Assembly: GCA_029237915.1 (NCBI GenBank)
Contig: JAQWHD010000033.1
Location: forward strand, 1-32,312
Length of the DNA: 32,312 nt
Origin: Thalassotalea sp.
GTDB taxonomy: Bacteria > Pseudomonadota > Gammaproteobacteria > Enterobacterales > Alteromonadaceae
Reading direction: 5' to 3'
How positions within the stretch are numbered: the first letter of the stretch is position 1; every line of letters starts with the position of its first letter. Shown piece by piece: positions 1 to 8,168 of this stretch. A program made the position numbers and the translations under genes. The notes below the pieces were generated by a model that saw nothing but the letters and a program-made list of their open reading frames with translations, ran no database searches and was not told the origin of the DNA.

Positions 1-2
1 CA

Positions 3-374
3 GATTATAACTTTAAAGAGCCAACTTCGATTGGTTATCGACAACAACACACTGAAGATGAGTCCCTTAAAACAAAAAACGGTTACGATCACTGCTTTGT
101 TTTGGATGAAACGCCGTTCGAGCAGCCTAAAGCAATCCTTATCTCACTAAAAAAACAAGTAAGTTTGTCTGTTTATACCAACCAATCAGCAATACAGCTT
201 TATACGGGGTTTTATTTAAGTGGAAAATTCAGCCCTTATCAAGGCGTTTGTTTAGAAGCACAAAATTATACCGATGCGGATAATAATAAACATTTTCCTA
301 GTAATGTACTGTTGCCAAAGCAGAAATATCGGCGAAAAATTGTTTTCGGTTTTGCGTCGACAAATTATAGCTGA
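3..374 (+). CDS. galM: Aldose 1-epimerase (galactose mutarotase), C-terminal part, cut by window edge
   Basis: The reading frame is open from the left edge and ends in a double stop (TGA TAA) at 372-377. The 123 visible residues carry C-terminal landmarks of the aldose 1-epimerase family: a GYDHCFVLD segment, then a VYTNQSAIQLYTG strand, then VCLEAQNYTDADN followed by FPSNVLLPKQKYRRK. In this family the Glu of the LE(A/T)Q segment is the catalytic base and the H of YDH helps hold the sugar. The enzyme interconverts alpha and beta anomers of galactose, which fits the adjoining galactan locus. The N-terminal two thirds lie outside the window. The frame ends close to the usual family end, so the 3' end looks intact although a broken galactanase sequence follows directly. 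Confidence 0.85.
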   Translation, partial: DYNFKEPTSIGYRQQHTEDESLKTKNGYDHCFVLDETPFEQPKAILISLKKQVSLSVYTNQSAIQLYTGFYLSGKFSPYQGVCLEAQNYTDADNNKHFPSNVLLPKQKYRRKIVFGFASTNYS

Positions 375-375
375 T

Positions 376-813
376 AAAAGTTTTATACTTCTATGGCTTT
401 GGGGTGAAGGCTCACATTGGGAAAATGCCAGCTTCTTTGATTTTAATAATAATGTGATCGCTAACGGTGGCATAAAATTCTTAGAAGAGAACTATGGAAA
501 CGTAACTTTCAAAGTCGATATGACAGGTGTCAAAGGTGCTAATGGCGGTTATGTAACCGGAGACTTTACCGGTACTCCTTGGAAAATTATAAAGATGAGA
601 GATGAAGGTAATAATATTTATAGTTATTCTGTAAACATTCCAGAAGGAATTACAGGTGGCTATTACTTCTTAAAAAGAGATAGTTGGGGAAAACGTGAAA
701 CTGTGCCGGCTGAATGTGCTTTATCTTGGGGAGAAAATCGTCAATATTCGATCCCTCAAAGTCAAGGAAACACTACGTTAGCTGTTAACTACGCAAGCTG
801 CGACGAATTCTAG
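376..813 (+). pseudogene. 5'-truncated remnant of a GH53 endo-galactanase with C-terminal carbohydrate-binding-like module
   Basis: The frame runs to a TAG at 811-813. Its start (WGEGSHWENASFFDF, then a short helix) resembles the end of a GH53 catalytic barrel, where a W-E-N-x-x-x-F-D-F segment closes the domain. About 100 residues follow that look like a small beta-sandwich starch-binding-type module: VTFKVDMTG, GGYVTGDFTGTPW, NIYSYSVNIPEG, then W-x-K-R-E-T-V-P with two cysteines. No start codon or ribosome site stands at a sensible place. The open frame upstream only overlaps galM in another frame. The catalytic residues are missing. I infer a deletion that removed the 5' part of a second galactanase gene; a complete GH53 gene lies at 3622-4800. 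It may instead be an in-frame tail whose true start was lost by frameshift. Confidence 0.6.
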
Positions 814-823
814 TTTTTCTAGG

Positions 824-868
824 TAGGAGATTTTAATAACTTTCAAGTTATAAAAACCTCCTATTTTT
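824..868 (+). terminator. Rho-independent terminator after galM/GH53 remnant
   Basis: Arms TAGGAG (824-829) and CTCCTA (858-863) are extended inward by an AT-rich AATAACTT/AAGTTAT pairing and followed by TTTTT. It lies 10 nt after the stop at 813 and would end the plus-strand transcript before the convergent repressor gene. Confidence 0.6.
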
Positions 869-901
869 GAGACAATGTGTTGTTAAATCACCAATAACTC
901 G

Positions 902-940
902 ATTAGGTGTAAAGGCATAAATAAGCAGCCAACACCTAAT
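902..940. repeat. Inverted repeat between convergent units
   Basis: Perfect 9-bp arms ATTAGGTGT (902-910) and ACACCTAAT (932-940) enclose a 21-nt loop, with TTTT next on the plus strand. It lies between the plus-strand terminator and the end of the minus-strand operon. It may serve as a weak terminator, but there is no T run on the minus strand. Confidence 0.35.
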
Positions 941-988
941 TTTATTGGAATAGGATAAATTATTTTCAAACGATTAGTCTTTAAGGAC

Positions 989-1999
989 TTAGTATTTAGA
1001 AATATCTTTTACTGAATCTCGCTCTACTAAATCAGCAATAAATAAATGTGTCTGCTTACTTACAGGCACAGAAGTATCACTTAATTTTATCGCTAAATTA
1101 GTCGCATAATGTGCCATTTCTTCCACAGGGTAATGCATCGTCGTTAAACGAGGACGACAAGCTATACCTACCAGTAAATCATCAAAACCAATTACTGATA
1201 CATCTTCTGGTACCCGTATGCCAGCATCAAAAAGTGCATGAATAGCACCTATAGCCATCAAATCATTATAAGCTAACAAAGCGGTAAATTTTTGTCCTTT
1301 AGCTAGCAATGCTTTAACGGCACTTTCCCCACCTTCAATATTTGCAGTTGATTCTTCTACATTATTAGCATCGAGTTTTAAGTCATTTTTTTCGAGTATA
1401 TTGCTTATCCCTTCAACTCGACAACTCGGATCTCTATTTTGATAAATACTCGTTACTACAGCAAAATTTTTATGGCCCCTTTCAAGTAAATATTTGGTTG
1501 CTAACTGAGAACCCGATAAATTATCTAACCAAACACAGCGATTAGATAATTCAGGAATATATCGATTAATTAAAACTAACCCCGGTATTTCTGAAGCCAA
1601 TTTTATTAACGTTTCTTCATCTGAATATTCGCTATGTAAAATAATCGCTTTACAGTCATGTTCACGTAAAGACTCAATCGCATTAAGTTCTGATTCAGTT
1701 TCATAGAGTGAATTTGCCATCAATAATTTAAAGTTATTTTCTCGAGCACCTTTTTCAACACCACTGGCTAAAGAACCAAAGAATGGCATTGACAGCTTCG
1801 GCGTTACTACGCCAATAGTATTTGAGGTATTACTGGCTAAAGCACTAGCATTACTATTAGGCCGATAACCAAGTTCTACGATAACTTTTTTAACGCGTGC
1901 CCGGCAAACATCACCTACTTTGCCTTTGTTATGAATTACCCTTGACACTGTAGCTATAGAAACACCCGCTACCTTTGCAACATCTTTAATTGTAGCCAT
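989..1999 (-). CDS. GalR/LacI-family transcriptional repressor of the galactan locus
   Basis: This 336-residue protein has the classic LacI-family layout. The N-terminal helix-turn-helix is MATIKDVAKVAGVSIATVSR, the hinge region reads LGYRPNSNASALAS, and a periplasmic-binding-protein-like effector domain begins at NTIGVV near residue 61. Motifs such as PGLVLINRYIPE, GHKNFAVV, GQKFTALLAYNDLMAIGA, DVSVIGFDD and PRLTTMHYP match GalR closely. It probably senses galactose or a galactoside and releases operators. It is the last gene of the locus: its ATG lies one base beyond the stop of the symporter gene, with no clear separate ribosome site, so translation is probably coupled. Two candidate operators upstream of the receptor gene (11060-11073 and 11139-11152) fit its family's recognition pattern. 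The ligand is inferred from neighbours. Confidence 0.9.
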   Translation of the reverse strand: MATIKDVAKVAGVSIATVSRVIHNKGKVGDVCRARVKKVIVELGYRPNSNASALASNTSNTIGVVTPKLSMPFFGSLASGVEKGARENNFKLLMANSLYETESELNAIESLREHDCKAIILHSEYSDEETLIKLASEIPGLVLINRYIPELSNRCVWLDNLSGSQLATKYLLERGHKNFAVVTSIYQNRDPSCRVEGISNILEKNDLKLDANNVEESTANIEGGESAVKALLAKGQKFTALLAYNDLMAIGAIHALFDAGIRVPEDVSVIGFDDLLVGIACRPRLTTMHYPVEEMAHYATNLAIKLSDTSVPVSKQTHLFIADLVERDSVKDISKY

Positions 2000-2000
2000 A

Positions 2001-3440
2001 TTAAATATTCTGCTCTTGTTGTATTTCTCTTAATTGATTTTGGTTAAATCGATCCTGTAACTTTTGTCGTGTTTCTCTACTTTTAGTTTCATCAATTCGA
2101 TAATATTGTAAAAATAATAGAGGAAGTAGGCTAAAGAAAACGGTCCCTAACGACAATATTAGCCTCATAGAATGTATACTCCCTGCTGTTTGAACACTTT
2201 GTTTAGTGGCATCAAAACCTATAACATTCAAACATAAACCAGCAATTAAAACTGCTAAGGCCATGCTAATATTCACCACCCATGTATGCACTGAAACAAA
2301 CAAACCCTCGCGCCTTTTATCATGCTCTAGTTCGTCTTCATCACATAGATCGGCTAACATCGACGGTATTAACATCGTCATTGTTGTCCACAACGCTGTA
2401 CAAAACATCGCATCAACAATAATTAACCATCGAGCATCAGGTGTAAATATAAACCACTTAAGAATACCACCACAGACAGTTAACCAATAAATTATTTTCA
2501 GTGTATTAACTTTACCATAACTAGCTGATAATTTTGATAACAATGGAATACTGAGTAAACCAAAAATGGCATAAGCGCTCGACAATATTCCTTTCCATAT
2601 GGAGCCTTGTGCAACATCACCGTCGTGTATGTAATAAACCAGCAAATAGTAATCCATGCTTGCAGTAAAAGCGCCTCCACATAACTGTAACAAGGTGAGA
2701 ATTAACAATATTAATAAAGGCTTATTCCTTCTTAAAGTCTTTAGACTTTTAAACAAACTTAATCTAGCTACAGAGGCTTTACGATTATGTACTTTTTCAG
2801 TTGAAAATATAGCGGGTAAACAACCTAGCACACCAATAATAAATATACCTACGCCCCAACCGACATATTTTATGCCGATAAAAATACTACTAAAAACGGC
2901 AAGCTGAGCTAATGGAAATAACCACTGATAAAGTAATGAGCCAAATTTAATAAAATAGGAAGTAAAGCCCATAATTTCTGTTCGCTCGTGATGATCGTCT
3001 GTCATTTCATAAGACAGACAGGTCATCGGCACAGATAAAAACATTACGGCAAAATAAAATAAAATTGAAAACAAGGTAAAATAGCTAAGTTGAGTTGCTT
3101 CTGACCAGTGCGGAGATACCATCCAAATCAAACCAAATGTTAACGCACTCAGCCATGCGGCAACAAAGATAAATGGTCGACGACGACCAAATTTACTTTG
3201 ATAATTATCTGATAGGAGCCCAACCCATGGCCCAAAAAAAGTGCTGATTAACATAGGAATGGTTAACGCAATAGCTAACAAAAAAGGATCAACCCCTAAT
3301 GTCATTTGATAAAATGGAATCGCGAGTATTGGTACACTTTGATTAGCGAAATACATAGCAAAAAAGCCAATACCTAATGCAAGTTTTGGCTGTGTTATAC
3401 CTTGTTTATCGTTATTATAATTTCGCAATAATCCCACCAA
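2001..3440 (-). CDS. MFS sugar transporter of the GPH (glycoside-pentoside-hexuronide:cation symporter) type
   Basis: The product is a polytopic inner-membrane protein of about 479 residues with around 12 hydrophobic segments. Near residues 75-92 is the loop GLLSDNYQSKFGRRRPFIF, the D-x-x-x-x-x-GRRRP signature of the major facilitator/GPH group. The later segment LADLCDEDELEHDKRREG also matches the conserved GPH loop. It probably imports galactose or short galactosides from the periplasm. The frame lacks an early ATG: the first internal Met lies in the first membrane segment, so translation must begin at a TTG (3440), the adjacent GTG (3437) or another rare start, and no strong Shine-Dalgarno is visible. 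It sits 181 bases after the galactanase gene and one base before the repressor gene. Confidence 0.85.
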   Translation of the reverse strand: MVGLLRNYNNDKQGITQPKLALGIGFFAMYFANQSVPILAIPFYQMTLGVDPFLLAIALTIPMLISTFFGPWVGLLSDNYQSKFGRRRPFIFVAAWLSALTFGLIWMVSPHWSEATQLSYFTLFSILFYFAVMFLSVPMTCLSYEMTDDHHERTEIMGFTSYFIKFGSLLYQWLFPLAQLAVFSSIFIGIKYVGWGVGIFIIGVLGCLPAIFSTEKVHNRKASVARLSLFKSLKTLRRNKPLLILLILTLLQLCGGAFTASMDYYLLVYYIHDGDVAQGSIWKGILSSAYAIFGLLSIPLLSKLSASYGKVNTLKIIYWLTVCGGILKWFIFTPDARWLIIVDAMFCTALWTTMTMLIPSMLADLCDEDELEHDKRREGLFVSVHTWVVNISMALAVLIAGLCLNVIGFDATKQSVQTAGSIHSMRLILSLGTVFFSLLPLLFLQYYRIDETKSRETRQKLQDRFNQNQLREIQQEQNI

Positions 3441-3621
3441 GGGCTTGAAATAAATAACCTTTCGCTAGTATACCCAATACATCTTTCCCATTGAAGTTTA
3501 AAAAAATAAACCTATGAACCACTTATTTCAAATATATTGATTCTCCACGACAACTAAAAATGATTTTATAGTCCAATTAATTCATCATTAGTGAAAAAGT
3601 TAAAAATCAACCGCTTCACAA

Positions 3622-4800
3622 TTATTCATTGTGGTTTTCCGATAAACCATAATCTTGAACTATTTTATCATAAATTAGAAAGTCTTCCGGCTTGGCTGTA
3701 TATACATTGCCATTTTTAATAAACATTGATTGTCCCCACTCACCTGATAATACAGGTTCCCAGAAAAATGTTCCTAAACCACGTTCATTAGGCAAGTTAA
3801 ACATAATATCATTCAATAAACGCCGCTCTGGATTATACTCAACAATACTAAAACTTAATTCCGTATACGTTTCAGCTAGCAAATTTAAAGTTCCTTGCCA
3901 TTGATTTGAAGGCCCTTGCCACTTCTCGTATGCAGATAACCCTAATACATCAAATTTAACCTCATGTTCGAGTGCTTGGTCAACCCAGTGAGTCAAGCCG
4001 TCCTTGTCGCCAGTATTTTCAATATGCAACATAATAGGGGTTTGTTCGTTAACTTGCTTGACCCCTTTTATGCCGGCGTTGAGTAATGTAGCCAAGTTAT
4101 CCCAATTAGACGTACTACCATTAACGACTTCTTGGGGAGTCGACTTATTACCAAAACAATCACTATTATCAGTGGGTAAATGAATTAGCATACCGGGAGT
4201 GATTTCATTACCAACTTGCACCATATCAGGTATGACACCCGCAGCTTTCATCTCTGACAATACTTCAACAGTATAATTTTCAACCTCTAAAGCTAAATCT
4301 TCTATAGTGTTGATATTACGCCATGAATGAGGAATGACTTGTTTATTGGGATCTGCCCAAGTATCGCTATAATGAAAATCAAGCAATAACTTCATTCCTG
4401 CCGCTTTTACTTGTTGAGCCATTTCAATGATATGCGCCTTATCATTATATGATTCACTTTTCGTCTCACACCACTCTCCTATGCCAGAAGCGTAACCATA
4501 CTCGGCACTAGGGTCAACAAAGGTGCGTAAACGAATATAATTAAAGCCATGATTTTTCAATAACGCCATTAAAGGTTTTTCATTACCGTCGGTATCAATA
4601 AAGACAGCTCCATTGTCAACATACTCAGCGAGACTAGAGACATCAGCACCTAAAATATAGTTATCGCGGGTAGGAGAATTGTCTTTTATAGTCTCACTAG
4701 AACCACCTCCTAATGATTCGTTAGTGCTACTCTCACAGGCACCTAAGAAAGTAAGCACTATAAGCACTATCGTTATGGTAATTTTTGTATTAAAAGTCAT
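3622..4800 (-). CDS. GH53 arabinogalactan endo-beta-1,4-galactanase, lipoprotein
   Basis: This 392-residue enzyme would cut internal beta-1,4 bonds of galactan side chains. The N-terminus has a lipoprotein signal: a hydrophobic stretch ending LTFLGAC, with Cys22 as the acylation site. A Ser/Gly-rich linker (23-45) follows, then a GH53 barrel starting at YILGADVSSLAEY. Family motifs are NYIRLRTFVDP (87-97), LLLDFHYSDTWADP (138-151) and VQVGNEITPGM (195-204), where Glu199 is the predicted acid/base. Glu321 in FSIVEYN is the predicted nucleophile, and FFWEPV (345-350) closes the barrel. The ribosome site AAGGTG lies 5 nt before the ATG. The lipid anchor suggests action at the outer membrane surface or periplasm, upstream of GH2. 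The pairing of GH53 and GH2 is known from galactan loci of Bacteroidetes. Confidence 0.92.
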   Translation of the reverse strand: MTFNTKITITIVLIVLTFLGACESSTNESLGGGSSETIKDNSPTRDNYILGADVSSLAEYVDNGAVFIDTDGNEKPLMALLKNHGFNYIRLRTFVDPSAEYGYASGIGEWCETKSESYNDKAHIIEMAQQVKAAGMKLLLDFHYSDTWADPNKQVIPHSWRNINTIEDLALEVENYTVEVLSEMKAAGVIPDMVQVGNEITPGMLIHLPTDNSDCFGNKSTPQEVVNGSTSNWDNLATLLNAGIKGVKQVNEQTPIMLHIENTGDKDGLTHWVDQALEHEVKFDVLGLSAYEKWQGPSNQWQGTLNLLAETYTELSFSIVEYNPERRLLNDIMFNLPNERGLGTFFWEPVLSGEWGQSMFIKNGNVYTAKPEDFLIYDKIVQDYGLSENHNE

Positions 4801-4895
4801 GGAAACACCTTAATTTTATTTAAACAGCATTAGTGACGAATTAAACCAATAACATCACTTCTAATAGCTAACTCCAGTGTAGAGCGGGTTTATTA

Positions 4896-7298
4896 TTATC
4901 TTCCTTCAACAACATATTCATCCAAAGTCAACGGCTCACTTTTAATATTGAGTGAAGTCGATTTAGCGTGAATACTCGCACCTTTTAAAGACTTACCTAT
5001 ACGCACTAATATTGCCGCCTTTCCTTGCTCTGTATCATGCTTATTTGAATGGATGATCTCAATATTACCTTTACTAACAAACTCAACTTCATGACCATTA
5101 ATAGGAACTTCATTACCCTGTTTATCAATAAACTGCGCATAAACAAAAACAATATCTTTAACACCTTCAACTGGCCTTTTTCCACTAACATCTAACGTCA
5201 ATTTAAGTGCAACAGGCTTTCCTGCTGTTGTAACTTGATGTTCGCTAACTAATTTACCATTTATAAATGCTTTAGCTTGAAGTTGCCCAGGTAAAAATTT
5301 ATTCAGCTTAAACTCAAAAGGCGGATGAGGTAAGTGACTTGAAAACTTATTTTCAGTTGGTGCTTGTCTTGCCACTAGTTTTCCGTTTAACCATAGTTCC
5401 ACTTCTTCAGCATTACTAAAAACACGAACATTGATAGATGATCTTTTATTCCATTCACTAGCAATATAAACCATAGGACCAGATTCATATTGATTCGACT
5501 TTTCTTTAGGGCTTCTTTGACTTTGATAAAAGAAATAACTGTATTTAGGTAAGCGGTAAATACTCATAATACCCGAAGCTTCAAGATCATCTGCGTAGCC
5601 ACGGTTATAATCAAACATCACCCAATAACCATCAGCAAAAGCGGGTATCGTTAAATTATCATTGTGAGCTTCTTGTAAGTTTTTTGCTTGTTGTAACAAA
5701 CGAGCTTCACCTGCTCCCAACAACTGTCGACTAGTACGTTCCTCTTCTTTTAAATCGGCCCAAGAATCCTGATTTAAGCCAGCATTTTGTGCATAATATT
5801 CCCAGTCTCCATATTCAGAAACATTGTAAGGTTGTGTTGGTACTTCATAATGCTTTTGTCTATGTTGTCGAGCTTGCAAATAAAGGTCGTAACCTAATTG
5901 CCAACCAGCAGAAAAGCCATTAGCATATTCCTGTTTTACTGCATCATGTAAATCAGCAATAAACTCCTCTGGCATCTGTGACTCATTCAATGAACACTCC
6001 CAAGCGAGTACGCTGGCATGATTTCTATCTCGACGAATCAAATCATGACAAGTTTGGATAATTTGAGACTTGAACGCTGGGTCTTCTAAATAATATTGCC
6101 AGCCAAGAATAGCATCAATTAAAACAAGACCTAATTCATCTGCAGCATCCATAAACGCTTTTGAATGTGGGTAGTGAGAAAGTCTGACGTAATCAAACCC
6201 TGCTGACTTTATTTTTACCGCATCACGATAATCTGCTTGCGCTGATGTTGCATAACCAACATGGGGATATTCTTGATGACGATTCACCCCTCTTAAAAAA
6301 GTCACTTCACCATTAATTAATAATTGATGCTGTGCGTTAAACTCAAATTTACGCAGCCCTATCCGGGTGCTCTTTTGTTCAATAATTATATTGTCTAAAT
6401 ATATTTCACTCACCAGTTGATATAAGTTTGGCTTTTTCGGGCTCCATAATTGAGCGTTGTTAACAACTAATTGTTGACTAAATTGTTTATCACTATTCGC
6501 CAATAAAGTAGTAATTTTATCTTCTCTTTGACTCACTAAATCATCACCAAAATATAAACTTTGTTTTAGTGTAAATGACTTATTCTCAGCATATTGATTG
6601 GCGATATGTGTTTTAACATCAACAACAGATTTTTCGGTGCTTATTTTCGGGAAAGTAACAAAAACACCACCACTAGCCACTTTATTAGCATGCATTTCAT
6701 CAGTAATATGCAATGGATTTTTAATCAATAAATTAACATCACGGTATAATCCTCCATAAGTATTAAAGTCTAATTTCTCTAATGGCTTAGGACCAATAGT
6801 GGGATTATCAGTGTTACTTAATTTTACTTTTATAATATTCTCATCAGTAAAACTAATATCGTCACTAATATCTAAAGTAAAAGGTAAGTAACCTCCTAAA
6901 TGCTCACCAATTTTTTTATCATTTAACCAAACCTCTGCATGATTCATTGCTGCTTCAAAACGAATGAAAATTTTATTGTTTTTCCACTTTGGCTCAACAA
7001 GTATGGTCTTTTGATACCAAGCAACACCTTGCCACTGCTCATTAACAAGTAAAGGTTCTATTTTTGGCGTATGAGGTAAGTTTACGGTTTGCCACTTAGT
7101 TGTCGTTGATTCTTTATTAAGTTCTGAAAATGATTCAGAATTCGACACAACATTGCCTAAACGTTTTTCTCGTTTAAATTCCCACCCTTTATTAAGGTTT
7201 ATAGTATTTGAAACAATTGCCTTAGCATGTATTTTATTACTGCTAAGCATTATACATATCAGTACAATAGAGATAATGAATGAAAGTGTTTTTAACAC
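4896..7298 (-). CDS. GH2 beta-galactosidase, exported
   Basis: An 800-residue glycoside hydrolase family 2 enzyme that would release galactose from the ends of galacto-oligosaccharides. A signal peptide (hydrophobic to about residue 20, cleavage near IHA-KA) points to the periplasm. Domain order: jelly-roll sugar-binding domain (about 30-195, with HAEVWLNDKKIGEHLGGY and TYGGLYRDVNL), immunoglobulin-like domain (about 196-315), barrel (about 320-600), then two C-terminal beta domains including EVELWLNGK. The barrel has RGVNRHQEYP, YVRLSHYPHS and WECSLNESQMP with Asn438-Glu439 as predicted acid/base. Glu495 in VSEYGDWE is the predicted nucleophile. The start is a GTG at 7298, preceded by AAGGGG at 6-7 nt. 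It lies 95 nt before the GH53 gene in the same operon. Confidence 0.9.
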   Translation of the reverse strand: MLKTLSFIISIVLICIMLSSNKIHAKAIVSNTINLNKGWEFKREKRLGNVVSNSESFSELNKESTTTKWQTVNLPHTPKIEPLLVNEQWQGVAWYQKTILVEPKWKNNKIFIRFEAAMNHAEVWLNDKKIGEHLGGYLPFTLDISDDISFTDENIIKVKLSNTDNPTIGPKPLEKLDFNTYGGLYRDVNLLIKNPLHITDEMHANKVASGGVFVTFPKISTEKSVVDVKTHIANQYAENKSFTLKQSLYFGDDLVSQREDKITTLLANSDKQFSQQLVVNNAQLWSPKKPNLYQLVSEIYLDNIIIEQKSTRIGLRKFEFNAQHQLLINGEVTFLRGVNRHQEYPHVGYATSAQADYRDAVKIKSAGFDYVRLSHYPHSKAFMDAADELGLVLIDAILGWQYYLEDPAFKSQIIQTCHDLIRRDRNHASVLAWECSLNESQMPEEFIADLHDAVKQEYANGFSAGWQLGYDLYLQARQHRQKHYEVPTQPYNVSEYGDWEYYAQNAGLNQDSWADLKEEERTSRQLLGAGEARLLQQAKNLQEAHNDNLTIPAFADGYWVMFDYNRGYADDLEASGIMSIYRLPKYSYFFYQSQRSPKEKSNQYESGPMVYIASEWNKRSSINVRVFSNAEEVELWLNGKLVARQAPTENKFSSHLPHPPFEFKLNKFLPGQLQAKAFINGKLVSEHQVTTAGKPVALKLTLDVSGKRPVEGVKDIVFVYAQFIDKQGNEVPINGHEVEFVSKGNIEIIHSNKHDTEQGKAAILVRIGKSLKGASIHAKSTSLNIKSEPLTLDEYVVEGR

Positions 7299-7378
7299 CA
7301 GAAGCCCCTTTTATCTTTCTTTAAAATCATAAGAAACATCAATTAGTAAACTATTACTTAGTTTTGTATTTGATATAT

Positions 7379-8071
7379 TTAGCAAAAATTATTTTCAATT
7401 TCTGGCCGAACAACCAGTTCGTGAATGTGCACCGTTGAGCGAGTAAAAATCATGTTTTCAATACCATCAGCAACATCTTTTGGATTCAAATATTCTGGTC
7501 TAGCTTCACATCTGAAATCTGTATCAATGCCACCGGGGTATACTGAAAGTACTTTTACGCCCGAAGTTAATAGCTCTTTCCTCAACACTTTTGTATAACT
7601 GTCCAAAGCTGCCTTACTTGCACTGTATTGTGCTGTTTTAGGGTTTGAGAACAAACAAGTCGTAGATAGCACATTGAGAATAATTCCATTTCTATTCTTC
7701 AACATATTCGGTAGTGTTAAATCAATAAGCTGAAGCGGAGCATAAAAGTTTATTTTCATCATCCAATCTAATTGTTGATAGTCAGGTGATGAGGCTAATG
7801 TTCTAGATGAATTTAACCCCGCACAATTAATCAACACATCAATATCACCAAGCTTATTTTGTGCTGCCAAGAAAAAACCTTTAACTTTCTTAGTCTCTGA
7901 TAAACAAAAGCTTTCTGCGTATACGTTATCTTTATTTGAAATATCAGATAAGGTTTCGTTCATCTTGCTGCTACTTCTGCCACATAAACTCAATTTAAGG
8001 TCCTTCGTAGCGAGTTTTATCGCTAAAGCACGGCCTACTCCCGAAGAAGATCCTGTTATTAGAATATGCAT
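7379..8071 (-). CDS. Short-chain dehydrogenase/reductase of unknown substrate
   Basis: This is a classical single-domain SDR of about 230 residues. It has the nucleotide-binding TGSSSGVG motif at the N-terminus, INCAG in the middle and the catalytic Y-S-A-S-K segment, followed by a VYPGGIDTDF loop typical after the active site. The Rossmann fold would bind NAD(P)H. A GTG four codons upstream (8083) overlaps the ribosome site AAGGTG. I therefore choose the ATG at 8071, which has that site 9 nt before it. It has no signal peptide, so it acts in the cytoplasm. Its place between the receptor and beta-galactosidase genes suggests a role in galactose or related sugar oxidation or reduction, but nothing in the sequence fixes the substrate. 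Confidence 0.85.
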   Translation of the reverse strand: MHILITGSSSGVGRALAIKLATKDLKLSLCGRSSSKMNETLSDISNKDNVYAESFCLSETKKVKGFFLAAQNKLGDIDVLINCAGLNSSRTLASSPDYQQLDWMMKINFYAPLQLIDLTLPNMLKNRNGIILNVLSTTCLFSNPKTAQYSASKAALDSYTKVLRKELLTSGVKVLSVYPGGIDTDFRCEARPEYLNPKDVADGIENMIFTRSTVHIHELVVRPEIENNFC

Positions 8072-8132
8072 AGATGTATACACCTTATGAATCTATTAAT
8101 ATCGAATTAAATCAATGTTGGAATAAACAGGT

Positions 8133-8159
8133 ACCGACTTGGCTAGAAGCCAAGCCGGT
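8133..8159 (-). other. Intercistronic hairpin after the TonB receptor gene
   Basis: The arms (8133-8144 and 8148-8159) pair over 12 bp with one G-U in the RNA sense of the minus strand and a 3-nt loop. It starts 9 nt after the receptor stop codon. No T run follows, so it is more likely a partial terminator or RNA 3'-end stabiliser. That would favour a high receptor level over the downstream genes, which is inferred. Confidence 0.5.
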
Positions 8160-8168
8160 CAATTGAGC

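Noticed and set aside
274-375. ATG-start extension of the GH53 remnant into galM
   Set aside because: It overlaps the galM C-terminus in another frame and does not resemble GH53 upstream sequence. The remnant is taken from 376.
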